Assembly (NCBI GenBank): GCA_014650415.1
Contig: BMUX01000011.1
Coordinates: 1 to 64,000 of the forward strand
Direction of reading: 5' to 3'
Source: Streptomyces spiroverticillatus
GTDB taxonomy: Bacteria > Actinomycetota > Actinomycetes > Streptomycetales > Streptomycetaceae
Length of the DNA stretch: 64,000 bases
The notes under the pieces were generated by a model. It had not been told where the DNA came from, made no database searches, and was given only the letters and a program-made list of their open reading frames with translations. Position numbers and translations under genes: made by a program. Positions 51,530 to 60,765 of the stretch are shown in pieces; within the stretch, counting starts at the first letter, position 1; each line of letters starts with the position of its first letter.

Positions 51530-53629
51530 ATGCCCACCGACCTCACCCGCCGCCGCCTCCTCACCAGCGGCGGTGCCCTCGCCGCCGCGTCGATGCTGCC
51601 GCCCTCCCTCCAGGCCGCGATCGCCGCCGAGCGGCCCCCGGCCGGCGGGCTGCGTGCCGTCAAGCACGTCGTCGTACTCATGCAGGAGAACCGGTCCTTC
51701 GACCACTACTTCGGCACTCTCCGAGGGGTGAGAGGCTTCGGGGACCGCAATGCGATCGAACTCCCCGGCGGGAAGCCGGTGTTCGAACAGCCGGGGCCGC
51801 TGAAGAGCGTGCTGCCGTTCCCGGTGCGGGATGCGGCCGCCGCGCAGAAGAAGGACCTCCAGTACATCGGCGACCTGGACCACTCCTGGGACGGCGGCGC
51901 GAAGGCCTGGAACCAGGGCTGGATGAACGGCTGGGTGACCGCCAAGACCGGCGCCACCATGGCGTACTACGACCGCCGTGACCTGCCCCTGCACTACGAA
52001 CTCGCCGACACCTTCACCATCTGCGACGCCTACCACTCGTCCATTCACACGTCGACGAGCCCGAACCGGAATCACCTGTGGAGCGGCTGGACGGGGTACG
52101 AGGCGAACGGCAGCCGGGCCGTCACCAACGCCGCGTACGCGGAGGGCACCCACCCCGGATACCCGTGGCCGACGTACGCCGAGCGGCTGGAGAAGGCCGG
52201 GCACACCTGGCAGACGTACACCGAGTGGGAGAACTTCACCGACAACAACATCGAGTTCTTCACCAGCTTCAAGAACATCGCCCGCAAGGCGCTCGCCAAG
52301 ACCGGCGGGCACACCTTCATGGAGTCCTTCTACGCCCAGGTCCGGGACACGAAGGACGCCGCCGAGCGGGAGAAGCTGCTCGCACTCCTCGAGGAGGGCG
52401 TCGCCACGCTCGACAAGAAGGAGCGGTCGCTGTTCGAGCGGGGGCTGCGGCGCGGGGAGACCGGCAGCCTGGCCAAGAAGTTCCGGGCGGACGTGGCGGC
52501 CGGGAAGCTGCCCGAGGTGTCCTACCTGGTGCCGTCCGCGATCGACTCCGAGCACCCGGGCGCCTCGTCGCCGGTGGCGAGCGCATCGCTGGTGTACCAG
52601 GTGCTGGACGCGCTCGGCTCGCATCCCGACGTGTGGCGGCACACCGTCGTACTGATCAACTACGACGAGAACGACGGCTTCTTCGACCACGTCCCGCCGC
52701 CCGTGCCGCCGACCGACAACACCGACGAGCGGTGGAAGGGACGGCCGACCGGGCTCGGCATCCGGGTGCCGATGCTCGTCGTCTCGCCCTGGTCGGTGGG
52801 CGGGTACGTGTGCTCGGAGACCTTCGACCACACCTCCGTGATCCGCTTCCTGGAGCAGTGGACCGGGGTGCGGGAGCCCAACATCACGCCCTGGCGGCGG
52901 CAGGTCACCGGTGACCTGACCTCGGCGTTCGACTTCAAGAGGGCGCACCGGCAGCCGTCCGTCGACCACCCCGGGGCGATCCCGCCGTTCACCGGACGCT
53001 GGCGGCCCGTGCCCCCCGCCGTCCAGCAGATGCCGAAGCAGGAGCCGGGTGCGCGCCGGGCGCGTCCGTTGCCGTACCAGCCGGATGCGTACGGGAGGGT
53101 CGTCGCGGGCGGTGCCTCCTTCCGGCTGACCGTCGGCAACGAGGGGCGCGGCAGTGCGCACTTCGCGCTGTACCCGTACGCCGGTGAGTTCGCGGTGCCG
53201 CAGCACCTGGACGTCGCCGGGCGCGGCCGGGTCGACTGGAGCGTGCCGCTCGCGGGGGACGCGTACCGCTTCACCGTGACCGGGCCGAACGGTTTCCGGC
53301 GGGAGTTCGAGGGGACGAAGGCGGGGACCGCTGAGGTCAGCAGCCGGGTGGAGGCGCGGGACCGTGACCTGCACCTGACGCTGACCAACCGGGGGCGCAA
53401 GGCGGTCACCTTCGTGGTGCAGCCGCTGGCGTACGCGGACGAGGACGACCTCGACGAGCGCCGGCCGCGCCGGGTCGTGGTGAAGCCGGGGCGTAGCCGC
53501 AGCGTCGTGCACTCGGCGGACGACGCCCACGGCTGGTACGACCTCGCGGTCACCGTTGAGGGCGAACAGGGCTTCCGGCGGCGGCTGATGGGCCACATCG
53601 AGAACGGGCGGGCGAGCGTCTCGGGGTGA
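51530..53629 (+). CDS. Tat-secreted phosphocholine-type phospholipase C
   Basis: A 699-aa extracellular phosphoesterase similar to the Pseudomonas PlcH/PlcN and actinobacterial PlcC group. The twin-arginine signal TRRRLLTSGGALAAAS is at the N-terminus. The metal and nucleophile motif VVLMQENRSFDHYFG (about 48-62), INYDENDGFFDHVPPP and SETFDHTSVIRFLE are conserved-looking. Two C-terminal beta domains (about 510-690) are present. The ATG at 51530 has GGGAGGA 5 bases upstream. It probably degrades phosphatidylcholine or related lipids and could supply phosphate. Confidence 0.94.
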   Translation: MPTDLTRRRLLTSGGALAAASMLPPSLQAAIAAERPPAGGLRAVKHVVVLMQENRSFDHYFGTLRGVRGFGDRNAIELPGGKPVFEQPGPLKSVLPFPVRDAAAAQKKDLQYIGDLDHSWDGGAKAWNQGWMNGWVTAKTGATMAYYDRRDLPLHYELADTFTICDAYHSSIHTSTSPNRNHLWSGWTGYEANGSRAVTNAAYAEGTHPGYPWPTYAERLEKAGHTWQTYTEWENFTDNNIEFFTSFKNIARKALAKTGGHTFMESFYAQVRDTKDAAEREKLLALLEEGVATLDKKERSLFERGLRRGETGSLAKKFRADVAAGKLPEVSYLVPSAIDSEHPGASSPVASASLVYQVLDALGSHPDVWRHTVVLINYDENDGFFDHVPPPVPPTDNTDERWKGRPTGLGIRVPMLVVSPWSVGGYVCSETFDHTSVIRFLEQWTGVREPNITPWRRQVTGDLTSAFDFKRAHRQPSVDHPGAIPPFTGRWRPVPPAVQQMPKQEPGARRARPLPYQPDAYGRVVAGGASFRLTVGNEGRGSAHFALYPYAGEFAVPQHLDVAGRGRVDWSVPLAGDAYRFTVTGPNGFRREFEGTKAGTAEVSSRVEARDRDLHLTLTNRGRKAVTFVVQPLAYADEDDLDERRPRRVVVKPGRSRSVVHSADDAHGWYDLAVTVEGEQGFRRRLMGHIENGRASVSG

Positions 53630-53639
53630 GGCGGGGGAG

Positions 53640-53668
53640 CGGGCGGGGTCCAGGGGCCCCGCCCGTTT
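53640..53668 (+). terminator. Terminator after the phospholipase gene
   Basis: A 9-bp stem CGGGCGGGG / CCCCGCCCG with an 8-base loop and a following TTT lies 10 bases after the stop. Confidence 0.75.
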
Positions 53669-53736
53669 GCGTGCGTGCGAGGATCCCCTCCGGGACGGCC
53701 CCTCTCCGGTGCCGCCAACAGGGAAGCAGGGGTGGG

Positions 53737-54300
53737 ATGTTCGCGAAGGACCTTGGGGCGGTAGAGGGCGGCGGCAAGGCGGAGCTGCGGCCGCTGGAGC
53801 CGTGGCAGGCCGAGGAGTTCTGGGCCCACATACAGCGGGGCAGCGACTTCATCGGGCAGTACGTCGGGCTGCCGGACGTGGTCCGCGATCTGGAGTCGGC
53901 GCGGGCGCTGCTCCAGCGGTACGCGGAGAAGGCCGCCGCCGACCGGGGGCGGATGCACGGGATCTGGCTCGACGGGACCCTCGTCGGGGCCGTCACGCTG
54001 CGGCTCTTCGACGCGGAGGCCCGGACCTGCGAGGTGGGGTGCTGGCTGGAGCCGGCGGGGGCGGGGAAGGGGCTGGTCACCCGGGCCTGCCGGGAGATCA
54101 TCGACTGGGCGGTGCGGGTGCGGGGGATCCACCGGGTCGAGTGGATCTGCGACGTGGAGAACCTCCCCAGCAGCAAGGTCGCCAAGCGGCTGGGCATGCG
54201 CCGCGACGGGGTGCTGCGCGAGGCGTACTTCTTCCGGGGGGTGTGGCGCGACGAGGAGGTGTGGTCGGTGCTGGGGCCGGAGTGGCTGGAAGGCCGTTAA
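53737..54300 (+). CDS. GNAT acetyltransferase (RimL/RimJ-like)
   Basis: A 187-aa acetyl-CoA-dependent N-acetyltransferase. The RimL-like pattern is visible: LRPLEPWQAEEFWAHI at the start, EVGCWLEPAGAGKGLVTRAC as the acetyl-CoA loop, and NLPSSKVAKRLGMRRDGVLREA near the end. Members acetylate ribosomal proteins, small molecules or antibiotics, and the substrate is unknown. I chose ATG 53737, with AGGGG upstream. Confidence 0.9.
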   Translation: MFAKDLGAVEGGGKAELRPLEPWQAEEFWAHIQRGSDFIGQYVGLPDVVRDLESARALLQRYAEKAAADRGRMHGIWLDGTLVGAVTLRLFDAEARTCEVGCWLEPAGAGKGLVTRACREIIDWAVRVRGIHRVEWICDVENLPSSKVAKRLGMRRDGVLREAYFFRGVWRDEEVWSVLGPEWLEGR

Positions 54301-54335
54301 GGGGTCTCTCATCCGGGACACCTAGCGTGCGGGGC

Positions 54336-54887
54336 ATGAACGCGACGACCCGTACCGAGGACAAGAGCGACAACGAGGCTGCTGAGGCCGCCGAGGCTGA
54401 GGCCGTGGCGGCGGAGGCTGCCGAGGCAGATGAGACTCACGAGACCCCCGAGATTCCCGAGGAAGAAGTGAAGGCGCGTCCCGCGTCGGCGGGTGTCGGC
54501 GCCGGGGCCGCGGGGATCGTTTCGGCGGGGCTCGGGCTGGTGGCCCTGGTCGGGGGCTGGCCGAGCCGGGTGCTCGCCGAGCGGGAGACGCTGGTGAGCC
54601 AGCTCAACCTCTCCAAGTCGAGCGCGGCGAGCGCCCAGATCGAAGGGCTGTACGGCAACGGCTGGCACATGACTGCCCTGGTCAACGGCGGTTTCGCACT
54701 GGTGGCGCTGCTCGTGGGCGTGGTCGTGCTGGCGGCCCTGCGGCCGACGGGCCCGGATGCGGCCCCCCGACTCTGGATACGGGCCGTGGCCTGGGCGGGC
54801 GTGATCCTGGGCCTGATCGGCCTCCTGATCTCCACCGGGATGTACCTCGACCTCTTCGCCCCGATGCCGGTGCCTCCGGCGGCCTAA
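54336..54887 (+). CDS. Membrane protein with an acidic N-terminus
   Basis: A 183-aa protein with a highly acidic Ala/Glu-rich N-terminus (residues 10-45), then three hydrophobic segments (about 52-72, 108-130, 143-168) with an external-looking loop that includes LNLSKSSAASAQIEGLYGNGW. No family is recognised. The ATG at 54336 lies 7 bases after TAGCGT with no ribosome site, so a leaderless transcript is possible. It stands between the GNAT gene and the LAL regulator region. Confidence 0.78.
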   Translation: MNATTRTEDKSDNEAAEAAEAEAVAAEAAEADETHETPEIPEEEVKARPASAGVGAGAAGIVSAGLGLVALVGGWPSRVLAERETLVSQLNLSKSSAASAQIEGLYGNGWHMTALVNGGFALVALLVGVVVLAALRPTGPDAAPRLWIRAVAWAGVILGLIGLLISTGMYLDLFAPMPVPPAA

Positions 54888-54951
54888 GGCCCTCCCCCTT
54901 CCCCCGGTGCCCCGGGCGGGACGCCTAAGGCACCCGGCCCCCGCCTAAGGC
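54882..54951. repeat. Three GCCTAAGGC direct repeats
   Basis: GCCTAAGGC occurs at 54882-54890, 54923-54931 and 54943-54951. The first copy contains the TAA stop of the membrane-protein gene. The surrounding DNA is C-rich and probably non-coding. Confidence 0.6.
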
Positions 54952-55062
54952 CCCCCACCCCACCCAAGATCCGGCACACTCCCGATGCCGTGCACCCCCC
55001 TGGCGGGCGAAGGTTGAGTCATCGCAGAGAGCGATGAGAAACAGCCCACCAGGGAGCACCAG

Positions 55063-55248
55063 ATGTTCGAGTACGAATTCCAGGCCCGCCACACCGAGCT
55101 CGTCCGGGCCGCCGCCCACGACCGTCTCCTCCGCGCCGCCCGCCAGGCCCGCAAGGAGGCCCGCCGGGCCCAGAGCGTGGGCAAGAACGAGGAGGGAGCC
55201 CCCAGTGGGCTCAGAGCCCTCCGCGACCACTTCACCCACGCCGCCTGA
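55063..55248 (+). CDS. Small basic protein upstream of the LAL regulator
   Basis: A 61-aa protein, mostly one long basic helix (HDRLLRAARQARKEARRAQ). It has a good AGGGAG 6 bases before the ATG at 55063. A 7-bp hairpin TCATCGC / GCGATGA (55019-55037) lies in its leader. The LAL start follows about 64 bases later. It may be a small regulator or an upstream ORF; the function is unknown. Confidence 0.62.
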   Translation: MFEYEFQARHTELVRAAAHDRLLRAARQARKEARRAQSVGKNEEGAPSGLRALRDHFTHAA

Positions 55249-55312
55249 ACGGGCGCCCGCAATGCGGACAGCGGGTGCCGGTGCCACGAAGGCCTGTGCG
55301 ATGCTCGGCGAC

Positions 55313-58300
55313 GTGGAGACCAGGTCAGTCAGCCCCGTGTTCGTCGGCCGCACAGGCGAACTGAGCACCCTCATCGATGCGCTCGCCCGCGCCACCGCGG
55401 GCGAGCCGCAGGCGTTGCTGCTCGGCGGTGAGGCGGGAGTCGGCAAGACGCGGCTCGTGGAGGAGTTCCTCGACCGGGCCACGACGGCCGTCGTCGCCGT
55501 CGGAGCGTGTGTGGAGATCGGCGCCGAGGGGCTGCCGTTCGCCCCCTTCTCGGCGGCCCTGCGCACCCTGCACCGCCTCCTCCCCGACGTGCTGGCCGCC
55601 GCTGCCGCCGGGCACGAGGACGAACTCGCCCGACTGCTCCCGGAATTGAGCGACGCCCCGTACGCCCACCAGGGCGGCTACGGTCCCGGCCGGACCGGCA
55701 GCGAGGACGCCACCGCGCGGCTCTTCGAGCTGACCGTGCGCCTCCTGGAGCGCGTCGCCGCCGACCACACCGTCGTCCTCGTCCTGGAGGACCTCCACTG
55801 GGCCGACGCCTCCACCCGGAACCTCCTGTCGTACCTGTTCCGCACGCTGCGCAGCGGGCGGCTGCTGGTGCTGGGGACGTACCGCGCCGACGACATCCAC
55901 CGGCGGCACCCGCTGCGGCCCCTGCTCGCCGAACTCGACCGGCTGCGCACCGTACGCCGCATCGAACTGCCCCGGTTCACCCGCGAGGAAGTGCGGTTCC
56001 AGCTCACCGGAATCCTGGACTGCGTGCCCGAACCCGCCCTGCTGGACGAAGTGTTCGGCCGGTCGGACGGGAACGCCTTCTTCGTGGAGGAGCTGGCCGT
56101 CTCGATCGGCGGCGGCTGCCGGACCGGGCTCACCGACTCGCTCCGGGACCTGCTGCTCGTACGCGTCGAGGCACTGCCGGAGGACGCGCAGCGCGTCGTG
56201 CGGATCGTCGCCGAGGGCGGGTCGACCGTCGAGTACCCGCTGCTGCTGGCCGTCGCCCGGCTCGCCGAGGACGACCTGATCGAGGCGCTGCGGGCCGCCG
56301 TGGGCGCCAACCTGCTCCAGGCCGCGCCCGACGGGGAGGGGTACCGGTTCCGGCACTCGCTGGTGCGCGAGGCCGTCAGCGACGACCTGCTGCCCGGGGA
56401 GCGCTCACGCATCAACCGGCGGTACGCGGAGGTGCTGGAGGCCGATCCCTCGCTCGTCTGCCAGGAGGCCCGCGCCACCCGCCTCGCCAGCTACTGGTAC
56501 GCCGCCCACGACGCCGCGAAGGCCCTGCCCGCCGTGCTCTCCGCCGCCGTCGAGGCCCGCAAGCGGTATGCGCGCTCCGAGCAACTCCAGCTCCTGGAGC
56601 GGGCTTTGGGGCTGTGGGACGACGCCCCCGAAGACGTGCGGGACGAACTGCGGCCCATCGACTACGCCGAGGTCTACCCGCCCTGCGGCTGCGACCCCGC
56701 CGCCGCCCCGCTGCGCTACCTCGACCTCATGGCCGAGGCCACCGTCGCCGCCCGCCTCGCCGGTGAGCGCGAGCGCGCCCTCAAGCTCGCCAAGCGCGCC
56801 CTGCGCATCCTGGAGGAGGAGGCGGGCACCGGCCCCGGCGGCGTGAACGAATCCGACACCCTGCGTGCCGCCTGGTTCTGGGTGCAGCGCGGCAAGGCGA
56901 TCACCGGGCTCTCGCGCGGCGACGGCTGGGAGGAACTGGCCACCGCGCAGGAACTGCTGCGCGGGCTGCCGCCGTCCGCCGTGCACGCCGACATCCTCAC
57001 CATGGCCGCCAGCTGGGCCATGCTCCACGAGCCCGGCCCCGAGGCCATCGCCACCGCCGAACGCGCCGTCGAGTACGCCCGCATGGTCGGCGCCGAGGAC
57101 ACCGAACTCCGCTCCCGGCTCACCCTCGGCGGCCTGATGGTCGACTCCGGCGACATCGACAACGGCCTCGCCGAGATGACCGCCGTACGCGAACTCGCCC
57201 TCGCCCGGGGCATCGTCTCCGTCGTCAACCACGCCCACACCAACATCCCCTCCCACCTCGAAGGCATCGGCCGCTCCCAGGAGTCCGCCGATCTCTGCGC
57301 CGTGGGCCTGGCCTACGCCCAGGACCACAACCTCGTCGACGGCGAGCACTGGATCCTCGGCAACCAGGCCGAGTCCTACTTCTCCCTCGGCCGCTGGGAC
57401 GACGCCTCGGCCAACTTCCTGCGCACCGAACTCGCCGCCTCGCCCAGCATCCGCCCGCGCGGCACCGCCGCCCGCTGGCGGGCCGAGATCGCCCTGCACC
57501 GGGGCGAGATCGAGGAGGCCAAGGCGCAACTGGCCAAGTCCACAAGGTACTTCGGGCCGCACGACCGGATGCCGCAGCACGAGATGCCCCGCCACCAGCT
57601 CGCCGTCGCCATCGCCGCCCGCGAAGGCCGCGTCCTGGACGCCCGCAGCCAGCTCTTCGAGGCCATCGGCGACGGCTTCCCCCTCGGCATCCACCGCTAC
57701 GCCTGGCCGCTCCTCCAGGAGGCCGCCGCCATGGAGGCCGACACCCGCACCCTCCCCGCGGCGGCCCCCGGCCGCGCCGACGCCCTCGCCCTGCTGCGCA
57801 CCCACGCGCGCCGGCTCGCCACCGGAGCGCCCGTGTGGGAGGCGTACGAGAAGTGGGTGCGGGCCGAGCTGGCGCGCACGGAGGGGCGGGACACCCCCGA
57901 GGAGTGGGGCGCGGTCGTCACCGCCGTCGAACCGCTCGACCGGCCCTACGACCTGGCCCGGGTCCGGCTGCGCCTGGCCGTGGCCCTCCTGGACGCCGGT
58001 GTCGGTGCGGCGGTGGAGCCCGGCGGCCGGGAGCAGGCCGGGGAGCTCCTGCTGCTCGCCGGGGAGACCGCCGAACGGCTGGGCGCCCGGCCGCTCGCCG
58101 AACAGGTCGCCGCCGTCGCCCGGCGGGCCCGTCTCACCCCTGCCCCCGCGCCGGACACCTCCGGGGGGCAGGACTTCCACCTCACCCCGCGCGAACGCGA
58201 CGTCCTGCGGCTCGTCGCCGCCGGGCGCAGCAACCGGCAGATCGCCGAGGCCCTCTACATCTCGCCCAAGACCGCGAGCGTCCACGTCTCCAACATCCTG

Positions 58301-58384
58301 GCCAAGCTGGAGGTCACCGGCCGGGGCGAGGCGGCGGCGGTGGCGCACCGGCTCGGACTCTTCCAGGAGGACGCGGTGGCGTAG
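55313..58384 (+). CDS. LuxR-family ATP-binding regulator (LAL type)
   Basis: A 1,023-aa large ATP-binding LuxR-family regulator. An N-terminal AAA/STAND ATPase has Walker A GGEAGVGKTR (38-47) and a Walker B-like VVLVLEDLHWAD. A long TPR-like central region follows (for example AAWFWVQRGKAITGLS and repeated Ala/Glu helices). A C-terminal LuxR helix-turn-helix (about 957-1015, LTPRERDVLRLV ... VHVSNILAKL) ends the protein. Such proteins activate pathway genes after sensing a ligand. I chose GTG 55313; ATG 55301 adds four residues. No obvious target cluster is adjacent. Confidence 0.93.
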   Translation: METRSVSPVFVGRTGELSTLIDALARATAGEPQALLLGGEAGVGKTRLVEEFLDRATTAVVAVGACVEIGAEGLPFAPFSAALRTLHRLLPDVLAAAAAGHEDELARLLPELSDAPYAHQGGYGPGRTGSEDATARLFELTVRLLERVAADHTVVLVLEDLHWADASTRNLLSYLFRTLRSGRLLVLGTYRADDIHRRHPLRPLLAELDRLRTVRRIELPRFTREEVRFQLTGILDCVPEPALLDEVFGRSDGNAFFVEELAVSIGGGCRTGLTDSLRDLLLVRVEALPEDAQRVVRIVAEGGSTVEYPLLLAVARLAEDDLIEALRAAVGANLLQAAPDGEGYRFRHSLVREAVSDDLLPGERSRINRRYAEVLEADPSLVCQEARATRLASYWYAAHDAAKALPAVLSAAVEARKRYARSEQLQLLERALGLWDDAPEDVRDELRPIDYAEVYPPCGCDPAAAPLRYLDLMAEATVAARLAGERERALKLAKRALRILEEEAGTGPGGVNESDTLRAAWFWVQRGKAITGLSRGDGWEELATAQELLRGLPPSAVHADILTMAASWAMLHEPGPEAIATAERAVEYARMVGAEDTELRSRLTLGGLMVDSGDIDNGLAEMTAVRELALARGIVSVVNHAHTNIPSHLEGIGRSQESADLCAVGLAYAQDHNLVDGEHWILGNQAESYFSLGRWDDASANFLRTELAASPSIRPRGTAARWRAEIALHRGEIEEAKAQLAKSTRYFGPHDRMPQHEMPRHQLAVAIAAREGRVLDARSQLFEAIGDGFPLGIHRYAWPLLQEAAAMEADTRTLPAAAPGRADALALLRTHARRLATGAPVWEAYEKWVRAELARTEGRDTPEEWGAVVTAVEPLDRPYDLARVRLRLAVALLDAGVGAAVEPGGREQAGELLLLAGETAERLGARPLAEQVAAVARRARLTPAPAPDTSGGQDFHLTPRERDVLRLVAAGRSNRQIAEALYISPKTASVHVSNILAKLEVTGRGEAAAVAHRLGLFQEDAVA

Positions 58385-58405
58385 CGCGGCGGGCGGGGTC
58401 ACGGC

Positions 58406-59554
58406 CTATTTCACCGTCACCTTCAGGATGCGGTCGTCGCCGGGCTCCGGGGCGCCCCGGGAGTCCGTCTCGCTCGTGACCAGCAGCAACTGGTCGCCGC
58501 CCGTGGCCAGTACGGTCCGCAGCCGGCCGTACTTCTCGGTGAAGAACGCCTCGGGGGCCGCCACCGGCTTCGTGCCGTTCAACGGGATGCGCCACAGGCG
58601 TTCGCCGCGCAGGCCCGCCATCCACACCGAGCCCTCCGCGACGGCGATGCCGCTGGGGGAGGCCTCGGAGGTCTTCCACTGGGCGACCGGGGCGACGAAG
58701 CCCTCCTTCTGCTCCTGGCCCTCGACCTCGGGCCAGCCGTAGTTCTTGCCCGGCTCGATCAGATTCAGCTCGTCCCAGGTGTTCTGGCCGAACTCCGATG
58801 CCCACAGGCGGCCCTCCTTGTCCCAGGCCAGGCCCTGGACGTTGCGGTGGCCGAGGGAGTAGACGACCGAGTCGGCCTCCGGGTTGCCGTGGACCGGTTT
58901 GCCGTCCTTCGTCATACGCAGGATCTTGCCGCCGAGGGACTTCGGGTCCTGGGCGAGGCTGGTGTCGCCGGTCTCGCCCGTGCCCGCGTAGAGCATCTTG
59001 TCGGGGCCGAACGCGATGCGGCCGCCGTTGTGGTTGGAGCCCTTGGGGATGCCCTTGAACACCGTGTCCGGCGCGCCCAGTTGCTGGCCCGCCGGGCGCT
59101 TCTCGTCGTACAGCATGCGGGCGATGCGGTTGTCGGATGCGGTGGTGAAGTAGGCGTAGACCTGGTGGTCCGAGGCGTACGAAGGGGAGAGGGCGAGGCC
59201 CAGCAGGCCGCCCTCGCCGCCGGGGGCGGTGCCCACCACCTGGCCGACCGGGGTGAGCTTGCCGGTCTCGACGTCGACGCGGGTGATCGTGCCCTCGTCG
59301 CGGGAGGAGACCAGGAGGTCGCCCTCGGGGAGGGCGACGAGGCCCCAGGGGGACTTGAGACCCCGCGCCACCGTGCCGGTCACGGCGGCCTCCCCTTTGG
59401 CGGGGGCGCCCTGGGGGGTGGGGGTGGCCGTCCGGCCGGGAGGGGCGGCGGAACTCCCGGAGGGGGAAGGGGATTTGGGGGGTGTGCCGGAGCAGGCGGT
59501 GGCGAGGAGGAGGCAGGTGGCGGTGAGCAGGGTGGTGGCTGCGGGGTGGCGCAC
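58406..59554 (-). CDS. Lipoprotein PQQ-type sugar dehydrogenase (GDSH domain)
   Basis: A 382-aa lipoprotein with lipobox LATAC (Cys21), a Ser/Pro/Thr-rich linker (25-60) and a six-bladed propeller of the glucose/sorbosone dehydrogenase fold. Motifs include SPWGLVALPEGDLLVSSRDEG, NHNGGRIAFGPD with the probable catalytic His, and SLGHRNVQGLAWD. It probably oxidises an aldose or alcohol outside the cell; whether PQQ is truly bound is not certain. The GTG at 59554 has GGAGGG 10 bases upstream. It is convergent with the LAL gene, 21 bases away. Confidence 0.9.
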   Translation of the reverse strand: MRHPAATTLLTATCLLLATACSGTPPKSPSPSGSSAAPPGRTATPTPQGAPAKGEAAVTGTVARGLKSPWGLVALPEGDLLVSSRDEGTITRVDVETGKLTPVGQVVGTAPGGEGGLLGLALSPSYASDHQVYAYFTTASDNRIARMLYDEKRPAGQQLGAPDTVFKGIPKGSNHNGGRIAFGPDKMLYAGTGETGDTSLAQDPKSLGGKILRMTKDGKPVHGNPEADSVVYSLGHRNVQGLAWDKEGRLWASEFGQNTWDELNLIEPGKNYGWPEVEGQEQKEGFVAPVAQWKTSEASPSGIAVAEGSVWMAGLRGERLWRIPLNGTKPVAAPEAFFTEKYGRLRTVLATGGDQLLLVTSETDSRGAPEPGDDRILKVTVK

Positions 59555-59665
59555 GGTTGGGGGTCCCTCCGTCGGTGAGGCCTGGCACTTGTTCATACAC
59601 CGGCCGACTGCTCAGGGTTCCCACGTGAGGGAGAAGAGGGTTCCGTGCGGCCCCTCGAGCGGCGC

Positions 59666-60688
59666 TCAGTCCCACGACCCCCGTGCCCCAGGCAGCGAGG
59701 AGATCTCTGCCAGGTCCGACGGGGAGAGGACGAGGGATGCCGCCCCCGCGTTCTCCCTCGCCCAGTGGGGGCTCTTCGTGCCCGGGATCGGGATCACATG
59801 GCGGCCCTGCGAGAGGGTCCAGGCCAGGGCTACCTGGGCCGGGGTCACGGCCGGGCCGTGGCGTTCGGCCACGCGGCGCAGGCCGGCCACCACCGGTTGG
59901 TTGGCGGCCATCATTTCCGCGGTGAAGCGGGGGTGCCGGGCCCGCATGTCGTCCGGTTCGAAGCCCGAGCCGGGGGTGAGCGTGCCGGTGAGGAAACCGT
60001 TGCCCAGGGGCATGGCTGCCAGAAGGCCCACGCCGCGGGCCTCGCACCAGGGGAGGAGGGTGCGGAGGGCTTCGGGGGACCAGACGGAGAGTTCCGCCTC
60101 GACGGCCGCGACGGGGAACACCTGTTGCACCCGCTCCAGTTGGCGGATCGTTCCGTCGTGCAGGTCTCCCGCTGAAGGGCGGCCCACGCCCGTGCCTGTG
60201 CGGCGCGATGCCCGTGCGCCCAGCGCGCACAGCCCGAGGGCGCGCACCTTTCCCGCTCGTACCAGATCCGCCATCGCGCCCCAGGTCTCCTCGACGGGTA
60301 TCTCCGGGTCCGCGCGGTGGAGTTGGTAGAGGTCGATGACGTCGGTCTGGAGGCGGCGGAGAGAGGCGTCGCAGGCGCGGCGGATGTAGGAGGGGCGGCC
60401 GTTGGCGACGATGTGCTGGTCGCCGACGAGCAGGCCCGCCTTGGTGGAGACGAAGGCCTCCGAGCGGCGTTCCCTGAGGACGCGGCCCAGGAGGAGTTCG
60501 TTGGTGAAGGGGCCGTACATGTCGGCCGTGTCCAGGAGGTTCGCCCCCAGATCGAGCGCCGTGTGCAGCGCCCGCACCGACTCCTCGCCGCGCCGGCGCG
60601 AACTCGTGTAGGCCCAGCTCATCGGCATGCAGCCGAGCCCGACTGCCCCCGTTTCGAGCGCTGTCGCCCCGATTGTCCTGCGCTCCAC
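59666..60688 (-). CDS. Aldo/keto reductase 2
   Basis: A 340-aa NADPH-dependent aldo/keto reductase. The catalytic set Tyr in DTADMYG, Lys in VSTKAG and His in YQLHRAD is present, and VIPIPGTKSPHWARENAGAA is the cofactor segment. It resembles YajO/plant-IAA-type reductases. The substrate is unknown. The GTG at 60688 has GGAGG about 11 bases upstream. It is divergent from the 2-hydroxyacid dehydrogenase gene, sharing a 77-base intergenic region. Confidence 0.92.
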   Translation of the reverse strand: MERRTIGATALETGAVGLGCMPMSWAYTSSRRRGEESVRALHTALDLGANLLDTADMYGPFTNELLLGRVLRERRSEAFVSTKAGLLVGDQHIVANGRPSYIRRACDASLRRLQTDVIDLYQLHRADPEIPVEETWGAMADLVRAGKVRALGLCALGARASRRTGTGVGRPSAGDLHDGTIRQLERVQQVFPVAAVEAELSVWSPEALRTLLPWCEARGVGLLAAMPLGNGFLTGTLTPGSGFEPDDMRARHPRFTAEMMAANQPVVAGLRRVAERHGPAVTPAQVALAWTLSQGRHVIPIPGTKSPHWARENAGAASLVLSPSDLAEISSLPGARGSWD

Positions 60689-60730
60689 CGTGCCGTACCC
60701 CTCCGTCTTGCCGCGCCCCCAAACTAACCG

Positions 60731-60758
60731 TTGCAGGTCAGGCGAGTTCGCATAGCCT
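60731..60758 (+). promoter_or_regulatory. Leaderless promoter of the 2-hydroxyacid dehydrogenase gene
   Basis: TTGCAG (60731-60736), a 16-bp spacer and TAGCCT (60753-60758) lie just before the ATG at 60766, which has no Shine-Dalgarno. Transcription would start at the ATG. Confidence 0.5.
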
Positions 60759-60765
60759 CCTGAGC

